A stretch of DNA of 64,000 nt from Pantanalinema rosaneae (GCF_050753385.1 NZ_JBLZFZ010000010.1:1-64000); one strand, 5' to 3'. Positions 43,976-53,657 are shown, counted from the stretch's first letter. Translations and numbers: made by a program. The notes: a model not told the origin generated them from the letters alone.

Positions 43976-45088
43976 TTAAACCGATGACGGTTGACCGTTA
44001 CTTTCAGCCGCTAATTGTTCCAACCGCTCCTGCTGATCCTGAGAAATACAGGTTTGGATTAGGGTTTCGATATCCCCTTCTAGAATTGGAGCTAATGAAA
44101 AGTTTTGATTCAACCGATGATCCGTAACCCGGTTATCTTTGTAGTTATAGGTTCGGATCTTTTCAGAACGGGAACCTGTTCCCACCTGCATCCGCCGCGC
44201 CGACATCACAGCTTCCTGTTGCTCTTGCAATTTCATTTCAAACAGCTTGGCTCGAAGGATCTGCATTGCCCGTTCCCGGTTTTGCAACTGCGATCGCTCT
44301 TCCATACACTTAATTCGGATCCCCGTTGGCTTATGGGTTAGGTCTACGGCAGTTTCCACCTTGTTGACATTCTGACCACCGGCACCACCCGATCGCATCG
44401 TGGTCATTTCTATATCTTTTGGATCAATATGAATTTCCACATCATCCACTTCCGGCATCACTGCCACCGTTGCTGTAGAGGTGTGAACTCGACCTTGAGC
44501 TTCGGTCACGGGCACTCGCTGCACTCGATGCACCCCAGCCTCAAACTTTAACTGGCTATACACGCGATCGCCTTGTATTTCCAGGATCGCCTCTTTAAAC
44601 CCACCCATATCTGCCAGAGACTCACTCACTAGCTTGACTCGCCAGCCCTGGGTTTCAGCATACCGGGAATACATCCTGAGCAAGTCACCCGCCCAGATAC
44701 TCGCCTCATCGCCTCCTGTACCTGCCCGGATCTCCAACATAATGTTCTTATCATCATTTGGATCACTGGGCAGTAACAAGATCTTCAAACGAGTTTCTAG
44801 CTGTTCCAGCTTGGACTCTAGATCATCCACCTCCAGAGCTGCCATTTCCTTCAACTCTGGGTCATCTCCAGCTTCCTTCAAGATCTGCTTTGCCCCAGCT
44901 AGTTCTTCCTGGGCTGTTTTCCAGGTTTCAAAGGTGGTTACCACCTCCTCCAGAGAAGAACGCGCTTTTGCCACTCGCTGGAATTCGTTCGGATCCTTAG
45001 CAACATCAGGATCAGCCAACCGTCGAGTTAGCTCACCAAACGTTTGTTCAACAGAGTTCAACTTATCAAGCAGATATGCTTCAGCCAT
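43976..45088 (-). CDS. prfA: Peptide chain release factor 1
   Basis: RF1 reads UAA and UAG and triggers peptide release. The 370-aa product shows the coiled N-terminal domain, the codon-recognition domain with its PxT-like region (RVPVTEAQGRVHTSTATVAV) and the universal catalytic GGQ in SGGAGGQNVNK, the site methylated by PrmC. It is the last gene of the leftward ribosomal cluster, 112 nt after rpmE, a familiar cyanobacterial order. Confidence 0.96.
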   Translation of the reverse strand: MAEAYLLDKLNSVEQTFGELTRRLADPDVAKDPNEFQRVAKARSSLEEVVTTFETWKTAQEELAGAKQILKEAGDDPELKEMAALEVDDLESKLEQLETRLKILLLPSDPNDDKNIMLEIRAGTGGDEASIWAGDLLRMYSRYAETQGWRVKLVSESLADMGGFKEAILEIQGDRVYSQLKFEAGVHRVQRVPVTEAQGRVHTSTATVAVMPEVDDVEIHIDPKDIEMTTMRSGGAGGQNVNKVETAVDLTHKPTGIRIKCMEERSQLQNRERAMQILRAKLFEMKLQEQQEAVMSARRMQVGTGSRSEKIRTYNYKDNRVTDHRLNQNFSLAPILEGDIETLIQTCISQDQQERLEQLAAESNGQPSSV

Positions 45089-45200
45089 GACGATCTCGGG
45101 TCAATTGAAACAGTATTTGTGGGCAGTGTTCGCAGTTACCAGCCTGCGTCCACATTCAAGCTGCATAAGGCTAACAACAACGGACTAACTCACTACACTG

Positions 45201-45455
45201 CTACCGTTTCTTTTTACCCTGTGAGGATTCTGTAGCCTCTTCAGTGCCATCCATCATGCCGTACTTACGCAGGAAGCGCTCAACTCGACCTTCCGTATCA
45301 ATAATCTTCTGAGTTCCAGTAAAGAAAGGGTGATTTCCTGACCAAACGTCAACATGGAGCTCCGGCGAAGTGGAACCAACGGTCATTACCACTTCACCAT
45401 TGCAATAAACCTTGGCTTCTGGGTACCACTTGGGATGAATATCAGGTTTCGGCAT
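45201..45455 (-). CDS. rpmE: 50S ribosomal protein L31
   Basis: The 84-aa protein matches L31 (DIHPKWYPEAKVYCNG, HPFFTGTQKIIDTEGRVERFLRKYG). Only one cysteine (Cys18) remains of the four that bind zinc in the C+ form; the CxxC near the HPFFTG motif is WSGN. It is therefore a zinc-independent variant, with a charged C-terminal tail. It follows rpsI by 119 nt. Confidence 0.95.
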   Translation of the reverse strand: MPKPDIHPKWYPEAKVYCNGEVVMTVGSTSPELHVDVWSGNHPFFTGTQKIIDTEGRVERFLRKYGMMDGTEEATESSQGKKKR

Positions 45456-45574
45456 GGCTAACTCTCAACAACACAACTACTTCAATTTTGATTCTAACGA
45501 ACTGTTGCTAGGAGATAGCCATAGATCTATCTCACTGCCCAACAGCCACCAACCGCAAAATGACAGGAAATAAC

Positions 45575-45985
45575 TTAACGCTTTGAGTACTGAGGAGCTT
45601 TCCGAGCTTTCCGTAAACCGTACTTCTTCCGCTCCTTGGCTCGCGGATCACGGGTTAAGTAACCTTCCACCTTCAAAGGCTTACGGTTATCTGGATCGAG
45701 TTGACATAGCGCCCGAGCTACCCCCAAACGCACAGCATCGGCTTGCCCAGTTAAACCACCACCACAGGTATTGACCAAAATATCGTACTCAGCCTCTAAC
45801 CCCAAGGTTTCTAGAGGTGCTTTGACCACCGCAAGATACTCTGGATTAAACTGCAAGTAAAGATCCCCAGGCTTACCGTTAATGGTTAGTTGTCCACTAC
45901 CAGGAACTAACCGAACCCGTGCGATCGCGGATTTGCGCCGACCTGTCCCCAGGTACATAGCTCGACCTTGCTCCGTTGCCTGCAT
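45575..45985 (-). CDS. rpsI: 30S ribosomal protein S9
   Basis: The 136-aa S9 has the standard start YLGTGRRKSAIARVRLVPG and the conserved C-terminal tail ending QYSKR, which reaches the ribosomal P site. Its ATG overlaps the rplM stop by one base (TAATG), so L13 and S9 are translationally coupled, the usual pairing. Confidence 0.97.
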   Translation of the reverse strand: MQATEQGRAMYLGTGRRKSAIARVRLVPGSGQLTINGKPGDLYLQFNPEYLAVVKAPLETLGLEAEYDILVNTCGGGLTGQADAVRLGVARALCQLDPDNRKPLKVEGYLTRDPRAKERKKYGLRKARKAPQYSKR

Positions 45986-46440
45986 TACTCTTGTCCTCCG
46001 GGAATGGTATTAATTTCTAAAACTTGGGGTTTTTGTGCTTGATGAGGGTGGTCAGGTCCCGCATAAACTTTCAGCTTAGTAAATAGCTGCCGACCTAGCG
46101 TATTTTTTGGCAACATGCCTTTTACAGCATGTTCAATAATCCGCTCAGGTAAACGAGATTGCAGCTTGGCAAATGTCTCAGTCTTCATACCGCCGGGACG
46201 ACCAGAATGGCGACGATACAGTTTTTGAGAGCGTTTCTTGCCAGTTACTGCTACCTTTTCAGCGTTGACAATAATCACAAAGTCACCCGTATCCATTGAG
46301 GGGGTATAGGCAGCCTTGTTTTTACCCCGTAACACTCTGGCAACTTCACTGGCAAGGCGACCAAGCCGCTGATCAGCTGCATCGATCACATACCAATTAC
46401 GTTCAATATCATCTTGAGGTGGGAGATAGGTTTTATTCAT
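45985..46440 (-). CDS. rplM: 50S ribosomal protein L13
   Basis: L13 is an early-assembling large-subunit protein. I start at the ATG at 46440 (MNKTYLPPQDD), giving 151 aa; a GTG nine bases upstream is also open. Family motifs include WYVIDAADQRLGRLAS and HSGRPGGMKTETFAKL. It overlaps the truA stop by a few bases, as expected in a tight operon. Confidence 0.96.
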   Translation of the reverse strand: MNKTYLPPQDDIERNWYVIDAADQRLGRLASEVARVLRGKNKAAYTPSMDTGDFVIIVNAEKVAVTGKKRSQKLYRRHSGRPGGMKTETFAKLQSRLPERIIEHAVKGMLPKNTLGRQLFTKLKVYAGPDHPHQAQKPQVLEINTIPGGQE

Positions 46441-46445
46441 GGCAA

Positions 46446-47363
46446 TCACATTGTGCTTGAAAGATTCAGTTGACTGGGTTGGTTCAGTTGTACAAGCGGC
46501 GAAGAAACGGATGACGAAGTAACTTCAACGAGTTCAGGTAGCACTGGGAAGTAAAAGGTCGGTTGGGTATCAAACCAAACCTCTGGTGGAAAGGGAAAGT
46601 CAGGATAGCCGACCCGCAGCAAACATAACCCTTGAGCCGGTGCAGCATACTTCACCTCCTCCCGACGTTGCGCTAACCACAGTTCGGTAAAGCTATTGGG
46701 CGATCGCTCCCCTCGTCCTACCTGTACCAACAGTCCAACTAAAAGCCGCATCATCCCATACAAAAACCCACTGGCTTGCACCTCAATTGAGATAAAAGCA
46801 CCTTGACGACGACATTCTGCGACTTGGACATCGACCCAGGAATGAGGACGTTTGGAGCCAGCCCGATGAAATGCGGCTAAGTGATGTCGCCCAATTAATG
46901 GATCTAGAGCCGACTGAATCCCATCAGTATCTAAGGGTTGGTGGTAGTAATGCCAACTATATGGTCGGACAAACAGGTTTGGACGAGGATCGGTATATAA
47001 CAGATAGCGATAACGCCGCCAAAGCGCTGAAAATCGAGCATGCCACGTGGACTCGACAGCCGCTGAGGCACGAATCAGCACATCTGATGGCAACCGGGCA
47101 TTGAGAATATCAGCCCAACGATGAGCCGGAACCATACTGGGTGCATCAAAGTGCGCCACCTGAGCGGCGGCATGTACGCCAGAGTCTGTTCTACCAGCGG
47201 CATGAATCCTCACTGGAAATCCTAATACCGCCTTGAGCGCAGCTTCGATTTCCTCTTGTACAGTCCGCTGGTGGGGCTGCCATTGCCAACCATGAAAGTG
47301 AGTGCCCAAATACTGAATGACTAGGGCAATCCGTTGAGTTGGCTGAGAGGCAACAGCAATCAT
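46446..47363 (-). CDS. truA: tRNA pseudouridine38-40 synthase TruA
   Basis: TruA modifies uridines 38-40 in the anticodon arm. The 305-aa product has the catalytic motif AGRTDSGVHA with Asp60, then SFLYGMMRLLVGLLV-like elements near 195-215. The final 40 residues are a Ser/Pro/Val-rich extension beyond the usual end. It lies between rplQ (2-nt gap) and rplM, as in many bacteria. Confidence 0.95.
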   Translation of the reverse strand: MIAVASQPTQRIALVIQYLGTHFHGWQWQPHQRTVQEEIEAALKAVLGFPVRIHAAGRTDSGVHAAAQVAHFDAPSMVPAHRWADILNARLPSDVLIRASAAVESTWHARFSALWRRYRYLLYTDPRPNLFVRPYSWHYYHQPLDTDGIQSALDPLIGRHHLAAFHRAGSKRPHSWVDVQVAECRRQGAFISIEVQASGFLYGMMRLLVGLLVQVGRGERSPNSFTELWLAQRREEVKYAAPAQGLCLLRVGYPDFPFPPEVWFDTQPTFYFPVLPELVEVTSSSVSSPLVQLNQPSQLNLSSTM

Positions 47364-47365
47364 CG

Positions 47366-47716
47366 TCAGGTCAGTTCAATAATTGCCATTTCAGCATTAT
47401 CACCACGACGGTGAACCGTCCGTAGAATGCGGGTATACCCACCCTGACGATCGCCATAACGAGAACTCGCTTGCTCAAACAGCGCATGAACTAACTGCTT
47501 GTCATACAAATAGCCCAACGCTCGACGACGAGCTGCCAAAGAACCATCTTTGGCTAAGGTAATCATTCGTTCAGCCTCTGCCCGAACTGCCTGAGCCCGG
47601 GTTTTCGTCGTTTTAATTCGACCATTCCGAATTAACTCAGTCGTGAGTGCTCGCAATAAAGCACGACGTTGATCAGCAGGCTTACCAAGTTGAGGGACAC
47701 GACAACGGTGACGCAT
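47366..47716 (-). CDS. rplQ: 50S ribosomal protein L17
   Basis: The 116-aa L17 has its usual start MRHRCRVPQLGKPADQRRAL and the helix with TTKTRAQAVRAEAERMI, and ends at TILRTVHRRGDNAEMAIIEL-type sequence near the peptide exit tunnel. It follows rpoA by 69 nt, the conserved alpha-operon order. Confidence 0.97.
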   Translation of the reverse strand: MRHRCRVPQLGKPADQRRALLRALTTELIRNGRIKTTKTRAQAVRAEAERMITLAKDGSLAARRRALGYLYDKQLVHALFEQASSRYGDRQGGYTRILRTVHRRGDNAEMAIIELT

Positions 47717-47785
47717 AAGACATAGTTAAGGGTAATAAATCGTTATTAGCTGTCAAATACAGAGTTCAACCTCTAGAGCGTACAG

Positions 47786-48733
47786 CTAGGTGCTCTTTGA
47801 AGACTTTTCCTGGGACAGGGTGATGCCTAGACGCTGCTGCAACGCTTCAACTACCTCTTCAGCCGATTTAGCACCAAAGTTTTTGATCTCCAATAGATCT
47901 TCTTGGGTGTAGTCCAACAAATCTGCGACTGAGTTGATTTGAGCCCGCTTCAAGCAGTTGTAAGCCCGTACCGAAAGCTGCAATTCCTCGATCGGAATTT
48001 GATTGGTTGGGTCTTCCGATCCAGAGTCATCTGGCTCCACCGATTCTGATGGAATTTCTTTTAGCGGATTAAACAGATCAACCAAAATATTTGCCGCTTG
48101 GCTCAAAGCTTCCTGTGGAGTCAAACTACCGTTTGTCCAAATCTCCATAATCAAGCGGTCTTTCTCGATCGCACCACCAATTCTGGCATCTTCAACCGAG
48201 TAATGTACCCGCCGAACGGGCATAAAAATTGAGTCAATCTGGAGAAAGTCTAGAGCGACAGTCTCATCACGACCCTTTTCAACCGCTCGATAGCCCTTAC
48301 CTTTCTCGATTCTGAACTCCATCTCCAGGGTTGCCCCTGCTGACAAAGTCGCAATGTACTGGTTTTGATCCACAAACTCTACTTCGGAGGGCAAATCAAA
48401 CTGACCAGCCGTTGCGGTCGCAGGACCTTGAACAAGTAATCGTCCGATTTGGGGCTGAGAGGAGTAGCTCTTGAGAACAACTTTCTTCATATTCAGAAGA
48501 ATGTCTAAAACATCCTCACGCACCCCTGGAATCGTGGCAAATTCATGGCTAACTCCGGCAATCCGTACAGCCGTAATCGCTGCACCTTCCAGGTTGGATA
48601 GCAACACTCGTCTCAGAGCATTGCCAAGAGTTGTTCCCTGACCACGCTCCAATGGTTCAATGACAAATTTACCAACTTGACTTTGATCTCTTTCGTATCT
48701 TGACTCTATACACTCAACCTGAAACTGTGCCAC
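47786..48733 (-). CDS. rpoA: DNA-directed RNA polymerase subunit alpha
   Basis: RpoA nucleates RNA polymerase assembly and contacts activators and UP elements. I start at the GTG at 48733 (VAQFQVECIES), seven nt behind GGGAGG, giving 315 aa. The N-terminal dimerisation domain (about 1-225, LERGQGTTLGNALRRVLLSN) and the C-terminal DNA-binding domain (about 240-310, ELQLSVRAYNCLKRAQINSV, two helix-hairpin-helix units) are complete. It lies between rpsK and rplQ. Confidence 0.97.
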   Translation of the reverse strand: MAQFQVECIESRYERDQSQVGKFVIEPLERGQGTTLGNALRRVLLSNLEGAAITAVRIAGVSHEFATIPGVREDVLDILLNMKKVVLKSYSSQPQIGRLLVQGPATATAGQFDLPSEVEFVDQNQYIATLSAGATLEMEFRIEKGKGYRAVEKGRDETVALDFLQIDSIFMPVRRVHYSVEDARIGGAIEKDRLIMEIWTNGSLTPQEALSQAANILVDLFNPLKEIPSESVEPDDSGSEDPTNQIPIEELQLSVRAYNCLKRAQINSVADLLDYTQEDLLEIKNFGAKSAEEVVEALQQRLGITLSQEKSSKST

Positions 48734-48889
48734 GGAACAACCTCCCCTCTTGACGGATGAAAGACGCAAGGCAAATGCTTTGCTAGATAAATCTTGGCTT
48801 TGCGGCTTGCCACAGATTTGTGCCAGGATTTTAAACTCGTCCCATCAGCTTCTTTACAGAAATTTAATCAGACGATACAATCCCATTCT

Positions 48890-49285
48890 TTAAACTCGAC
48901 GCCGCTTGGGAGGACGGCAACCATTATGGGGGATTGGAGTGACATCACGGATTAGGGTGATTTCTAGACCTGCTCCTTGTAGAGCCCGAATTGCTGTCTC
49001 CCGACCTGCTCCGGGACCACTCACCATGACCTCTATCTGGCGCATGCCTTGGTCAGCCGCCCGCCGAGCCGCATTCTCTGCCGCCGTTTGAGCCGCAAAA
49101 GGAGTCCCTTTTTTGGCTCCTTTAAAGCCACTTGAGCCTGCGGAAGCCCACGAAATCACTTCTCCATTGGTATCTGCAATGGTCACAATGGTGTTGTTGA
49201 AGGTGGACTGGATGTAAGCTACGCCATTGGGAATATTTTTTTTCTGCTTACGAACTCCAGTTTTCCTGGTTGGTTGCCTTGCCAT
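48890..49285 (-). CDS. rpsK: 30S ribosomal protein S11
   Basis: The 131-aa S11 has the usual core VAYIQSTFNNTIVTIADTNG and the C-terminal RDVTPIPHNGCRPPKRRRV tail of the 30S platform. It follows rpsM by 167 nt and precedes rpoA by 156 nt, within the alpha operon. Confidence 0.97.
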   Translation of the reverse strand: MARQPTRKTGVRKQKKNIPNGVAYIQSTFNNTIVTIADTNGEVISWASAGSSGFKGAKKGTPFAAQTAAENAARRAADQGMRQIEVMVSGPGAGRETAIRALQGAGLEITLIRDVTPIPHNGCRPPKRRRV

Positions 49286-49452
49286 GTCAGTTTCCTAACG
49301 TTAGGTGTGTAGTTTTTCAAAAATGCTGCGAAACAACGGTTGGCTTTGCCTGAGGTTAAAATCATGCCGTTGCAAAACCGCGCCAATTAGCAACCTGATT
49401 TGCTAGCTCACGCTGCAACGAGGATTGATCACCTGTAAATAACCAACTAGAG

Positions 49453-49836
49453 TTACTTCTTGCTAGGCGCTTTCTTCTTACCTGCAACAGTCCGACGACC
49501 ACCACGACGGGTGCGAGCATTCGTGCGGGTTCTCTGTCCCCGAACTGGCAAGCCTAAGCGATGACGGCGACCCCGATAGGTTCCAATGTCCATCAATCGC
49601 TTGATGTTCATGGACTCTAAACGTCTGAGATCCCCCTCGACCTGGTAGCTCTCTTCTACCTCTGCTCTTAAAGCCGCGACATCTGCATCACTTAAATCCT
49701 TAACCCGAACATCCGGATTGACTCCAGTTGCTTCCAGAATACTGCGCGATCGGGTTAGACCAATTCCGTAGATGTAGGTCAGACCAATTTCGACTCGTTT
49801 ATCCCGAGGTAAATCTACTCCGGCAATCCGTGCCAC
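49453..49836 (-). CDS. rpsM: 30S ribosomal protein S13
   Basis: The 127-aa S13 has the start ARIAGVDLPRDKRVEIGLTYI with a helix-hairpin-helix core and the basic tail RGQRTRTNARTRRGGRRTV, which contacts P-site tRNA and forms intersubunit bridges. It follows rpmJ by 117 nt. Confidence 0.97.
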   Translation of the reverse strand: MARIAGVDLPRDKRVEIGLTYIYGIGLTRSRSILEATGVNPDVRVKDLSDADVAALRAEVEESYQVEGDLRRLESMNIKRLMDIGTYRGRRHRLGLPVRGQRTRTNARTRRGGRRTVAGKKKAPSKK

Positions 49837-49953
49837 GTCCCTCTTCTCCCACTTGTACTTTCTGCTAGAAACCCAAAATACTTATGATGATGTTCATTAA
49901 TCACCAATTTATAGACCCTGGCTGTTACTTGCCCAAGCCATCATCTAATTGTT

Positions 49954-50067
49954 CTAACCTTGACGCTGTTTATGCTTAGGATTAGAACAGATCACCATGA
50001 CCCTGCCACGACGACGAATAACGCGACATTTATCGCATATTTTACGAACCGATGCTCGAACTTTCAT
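49954..50067 (-). CDS. rpmJ: 50S ribosomal protein L36
   Basis: This short gene encodes 37 aa, MKVRASVRKICDKC and so on, ending KHKQRQG. The zinc-ribbon ligands Cys11, Cys14, Cys27 and His32 are all present, so it is the zinc-binding C+ form, in contrast with the cysteine-poor L31 of the same cluster. It lies between infA and rpsM, the standard position. Confidence 0.97.
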   Translation of the reverse strand: MKVRASVRKICDKCRVIRRRGRVMVICSNPKHKQRQG

Positions 50068-50162
50068 GTCCTTTGCCAGCGCTACAAACTTAGCATCTTA
50101 TCAAAACGATGAATCTTTTGTCAAGAAAACCACGACTATTTGTTGGAAGATGCAGCGCCTAG

Positions 50163-50390
50163 TTACTTCTTGTTCCTGAGACGGTAGGTAATCCGCCCTT
50201 TAGTCAGGTCATAAGGAGTCAACTCTACCTTGACGCGATCGCCCGGGAGGATTTTGATGTAATTCCGCCGAATCTTACCGGAGATATGGGCAAGGACATT
50301 AAAGCCGTTGTCTAAATTCACCCGGAACATCGCATTAGGTAGGGACTCCGTCACCGTACCTTCCATTTCAATCAGATCTTGTTTTGACAA
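50163..50390 (-). CDS. infA: Translation initiation factor IF-1
   Basis: The 75-aa protein is a single S1-like OB fold that occupies the ribosomal A site during initiation. MSKQDLIEMEGTVTESLPNA and GDRVKVELTPYDLTKGRITY are typical. It follows adk by 214 nt and precedes rpmJ by 95 nt. Confidence 0.97.
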   Translation of the reverse strand: MSKQDLIEMEGTVTESLPNAMFRVNLDNGFNVLAHISGKIRRNYIKILPGDRVKVELTPYDLTKGRITYRLRNKK

Positions 50391-50604
50391 TTGAACTTCT
50401 CTCCCTTGTACACGTTAATTCATTAGCCCGAACCTAACCAAAAAGTTAGAATGCAGTTTCACTTTGAGTCTAGATCATCCCTTCCATGATCGGTTGGTTG
50501 AGTATATCAGTAATCACCGGAATACCTGACTGAATGGCGACGCCAATAGCCAGGTATTAATGTCAAAAATATGACCCCAGGGGCAGGTAAGGTAGCAAGC
50601 ACTT

Positions 50605-51156
50605 TTATTGCAGCGATTGTTCAAGTTCGGCTGTCACCTCATCCATTGCCTTATCCCCATTGACAGCCAGCAATTTACTGCGGTCTTTATAAAAGTCGAT
50701 CAATGGAGCCGTTTGTTGCCGATAGACTTCCAAACGCGACTCAATCACCTCTCTCGTGTCATCTTTACGACCACGCCCTAACATCCGGGAGACTAACACC
50801 TCATCTGGGACATCAAAGTAAACGACTTGATCGCTAACCTGATTAATTTCGGATAACAGTTGATCCAGGAAGCTGGCTTGGGTCACATTCCGGGGGAAAC
50901 CATCTAAGATCCAACCCAATTGGGCATCTGCCTGATGCAGGCGTTCCCGAATCAAATCGATCACCAGTTGATCTGGAACTAAGTCACCGCGATCCATATA
51001 GGCTTGCGCTTGTAAACCTAAAGGAGTTTGCCGAGCGACTGCATCTCGCAAAATATCACCGGTAGAAATATGCGGGATTTTATACAGTTCAGCTAACGCT
51101 TTGGCTTGAGTTCCTTTACCCGCCCCAGGGGCACCTAAAAAGATTAAGCGTGGCAC
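50605..51156 (-). CDS. adk: Adenylate kinase
   Basis: This enzyme balances AMP, ADP and ATP. The 183-aa product has the P-loop GAPGAGKGTQ (8-17) and the GFPRN motif near 86-90. The LID is the short form (GRGRKDDTREVIESRL) with no zinc-binding cysteines, which accounts for the short length. The start is a GTG overlapping the secY stop by one base (TAGTG), indicating coupling. Confidence 0.96.
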   Translation of the reverse strand: MPRLIFLGAPGAGKGTQAKALAELYKIPHISTGDILRDAVARQTPLGLQAQAYMDRGDLVPDQLVIDLIRERLHQADAQLGWILDGFPRNVTQASFLDQLLSEINQVSDQVVYFDVPDEVLVSRMLGRGRKDDTREVIESRLEVYRQQTAPLIDFYKDRSKLLAVNGDKAMDEVTAELEQSLQ

Positions 51157-52469
51157 TACTGTTTCACCATTCCTTCGTAGCGTTGGGAAATAACATAGGT
51201 TTGAATTTGCTTAGCGGTGTCGATCGCGACACCCACTAAAATCAACAATGAGGTTGCTCCCAAACCCTGAAACGTTGTCACCCGAGTCGCACTTTCAACC
51301 GCTGTCGGCACGATCGCAACCAAACCCAGGAAAACAGCCCCTAGAAGAGTTAAGCGATTTAACACCCGTTCAACATAATCACTGGTGGCTTTACCAGGAC
51401 GAATGCCGGGAATACTAGCCCCCATCTTCTTCAAGTTTTGTGAGAGATCGACCGGATTGACCACCAAAGAGGTATAGAAATAGCTGAAGAACAGAATTAG
51501 CGCTAAGTAAACAGCTACGTACACCCACGGGGTTGGGCCACTCGGTCGCATATAGTTTGCAATCTGAATGACGATGTCATTTTTGGTAAATTGCGCTAGA
51601 TACTCTGGAAGAATCAGTACCGTTGAGGCAAAGATAATCGGCATCACGCCGCCTTGATTCAGGCGTAAGGGAAGATAGCTACTCTTCTCCAAATACATCC
51701 GCCGCCCCACTTGGCGTTTTGCAGAGACAATTGGGATCCGCCGGGTACCTTCTTGCACAAACACAATCCCGACAATCATCACCAGGAAGACTAGCAGGAG
51801 AATCAGAATCCCTCCGACTACGCTACGATCGCCAGTCTGGGCCAATTCTAAAGTTTGACCAAAATACCGTGGGAAGCCAGAGACAATACTGACAAAGATC
51901 AGCAGGGAAGCACCATTTCCAATGCCTCGCTCCGTTACCAACTCTCCTACCCACATGACAAACATGGAGCCTGCCGTTAGCGCTAGAACGGTTTGGATAA
52001 TAAAGCCAATTCCAGCATTCTCAGGTTGAACGTAGGGTTGCAGCCAAATTGACACGCCAATACTCTGAACCAGAGCAAGACCCAGGGCAACATATCGGGT
52101 AATTTGCGAAATCTTACGACGACCTGCCTCCCCTTCATTCTTTTGCAGATTCTCTAACGAGGGTAGAGCTGCCGTCAAAAGCTGCAAAATAATCGAGGCA
52201 TTGATGAACGGAATAATCCCCAAGGCAAAGATGCCTAGAGCCTTCAGACCGCCTCCCGCAAAAATATCAAGAAAATTGACCGCTACATTATTTTGAATAC
52301 TTCTTCCAAAGGCTTCCCGATCGATGCCTGGGATCGGCAGAAAGATACCAAGGCGAATCAGGATTAACATGCCGATCGTTAATAGAACCCGCCCCCTTAG
52401 CCCAGCCGCTTGAGCCATTTGGGCAAAAGTCTCCTGAGCACTTGGTGTCTTATCTCGGCTAACAACCAT
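51156..52469 (-). CDS. secY: Preprotein translocase subunit SecY
   Basis: SecY is the channel of the Sec translocon in plasma and thylakoid membranes. The 437-aa protein has ten predicted transmembrane helices, the plug-region segment IPGIDREAFGR, ILQLLTAALPSLENLQKNEGEAGRRK-type loop and the cytosolic loop RRIPIVSAKRQVGRRMYLEK. It lies between rplO and adk as in most bacteria. Confidence 0.97.
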   Translation of the reverse strand: MVVSRDKTPSAQETFAQMAQAAGLRGRVLLTIGMLILIRLGIFLPIPGIDREAFGRSIQNNVAVNFLDIFAGGGLKALGIFALGIIPFINASIILQLLTAALPSLENLQKNEGEAGRRKISQITRYVALGLALVQSIGVSIWLQPYVQPENAGIGFIIQTVLALTAGSMFVMWVGELVTERGIGNGASLLIFVSIVSGFPRYFGQTLELAQTGDRSVVGGILILLLVFLVMIVGIVFVQEGTRRIPIVSAKRQVGRRMYLEKSSYLPLRLNQGGVMPIIFASTVLILPEYLAQFTKNDIVIQIANYMRPSGPTPWVYVAVYLALILFFSYFYTSLVVNPVDLSQNLKKMGASIPGIRPGKATSDYVERVLNRLTLLGAVFLGLVAIVPTAVESATRVTTFQGLGATSLLILVGVAIDTAKQIQTYVISQRYEGMVKQ

Positions 52470-52570
52470 GAAAGCGACCCTCTAACATACGTATGGTTTT
52501 ATATAGATAAATCTCCGGTAGAAACTACCGAAGTATCTATGATTGAGCAGTATTTATGCAGAGCTTCAGG

Positions 52571-53038
52571 CTATTCTGCCTCCGAAGAGTCAGCACCTAG
52601 AAGTTCACAAGTTCCCTTAGCTGCTTCAATCTTAGCGCGAGCCGATGCACTAAAGGCAGCCGCCTGCACCTGTAAAGGCACATTGAGTTCACCATTCCCC
52701 AATACTTTGAGAGGCCCATCATCAGTAGTGACAATCCCTGCTTCCATGAGAGATGTCAGGGTCACCAGAGTGTTAGCTGGTAAGGAGGCTAAATCCTCGA
52801 CATTGATAATGGTGTAGTAACGCCGATTGATGATCGGGAAGTGTTTTAGCTTAGGGATGCGGCGATACAAAGGAGTTTGTCCTCCTTCAAAACCTGGACG
52901 GGTTGGGCGACCCGATCGTGACTTTTGACCTCTCATGCCAAAGCCACAGCTTGCCCCTTGACCTGCCGCAATTCCTCGACCCAGACGGCGACGGCGCTTT
53001 TTAGAACCGGACTGGGGCACAGCATCATTTAATCTCAT
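52571..53038 (-). CDS. rplO: 50S ribosomal protein L15
   Basis: I start at ATG 53038 (MRLNDAVPQSGSKKRRRRLG), giving 155 aa; the longer frame begins with TTG. The Gly/Arg-rich N-terminal extension GIAAGQGASCGFGMRGQKSR and the globular C-terminal domain are typical. It directly follows rpsE without rpmD (L30), as in other cyanobacteria. Confidence 0.97.
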   Translation of the reverse strand: MRLNDAVPQSGSKKRRRRLGRGIAAGQGASCGFGMRGQKSRSGRPTRPGFEGGQTPLYRRIPKLKHFPIINRRYYTIINVEDLASLPANTLVTLTSLMEAGIVTTDDGPLKVLGNGELNVPLQVQAAAFSASARAKIEAAKGTCELLGADSSEAE

Positions 53039-53135
53039 AGCGTTCGCTCTCAATTACTAACAGCATTATAGAAATTGCATCAGTCACCCAGTCTTGAGTA
53101 CTTAATTACTCTAGTCAGCCAGGTAATTGGCTAGG

Positions 53136-53657
53136 CTAGGCATAAAGATGCTCAAGGGAAATGTCCCGTTGCTCAGCAACTTCGGCAAATGTTCGCAGGG
53201 TGGATAGGGCTTCAACCGCCGCTCTCGCATTATTGAGCGGATTATCGGAACCAAGCTGCTTAGCCAGAATGTTTCTAACTCCTGCCAGTTCCAGTACAGT
53301 CCGCACAGCCCCCCCAGCAATTACCCCTGTACCAGGAGCCGCCGGACGCATCATGACTTTTGCTCCGCCGCCCTGACCAGTCGTTGGGTGGGGAATAGAG
53401 TTATTTTTGGTCAAAGGCACTTCAATTAAATGCTTTTTACCATCTGCAACGCCTTTCTTCACCGCACCAATCACATCGCTAGCCTTACCAACGCCGACAC
53501 CCACCTGCCCACGCTCATTACCAACGACCACGATCGCCCGGAAGCTTAACTTCTTACCCCCTTTGACAACCTTGGTGACCCGCCGGATTTGCACAACCCG
53601 CTCTTGCCAGTCAGTTTCCTTTTCTCGGCTCTTATTGCTTTTACGACCCTTTGCCAT
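53136..53657 (-). CDS. rpsE: 30S ribosomal protein S5
   Basis: The 173-aa S5 has the double-stranded RNA-binding-like N-terminal domain (RVVQIRRVTKVVKGGKKLSF) and the C-terminal domain with GTGVIAGGAVRTVLELAGV. It is involved in decoding accuracy at the 30S shoulder. Spacing to rplR is 49 nt. Confidence 0.97.
   Translation of the reverse strand: MAKGRKSNKSREKETDWQERVVQIRRVTKVVKGGKKLSFRAIVVVGNERGQVGVGVGKASDVIGAVKKGVADGKKHLIEVPLTKNNSIPHPTTGQGGGAKVMMRPAAPGTGVIAGGAVRTVLELAGVRNILAKQLGSDNPLNNARAAVEALSTLRTFAEVAEQRDISLEHLYA

Noticed and set aside
44634..45188. 184-codon plus-strand frame antisense to prfA
   Set aside because: Covers the RF1 gene on the other strand and shows only Ser/Arg-rich low-complexity translation.
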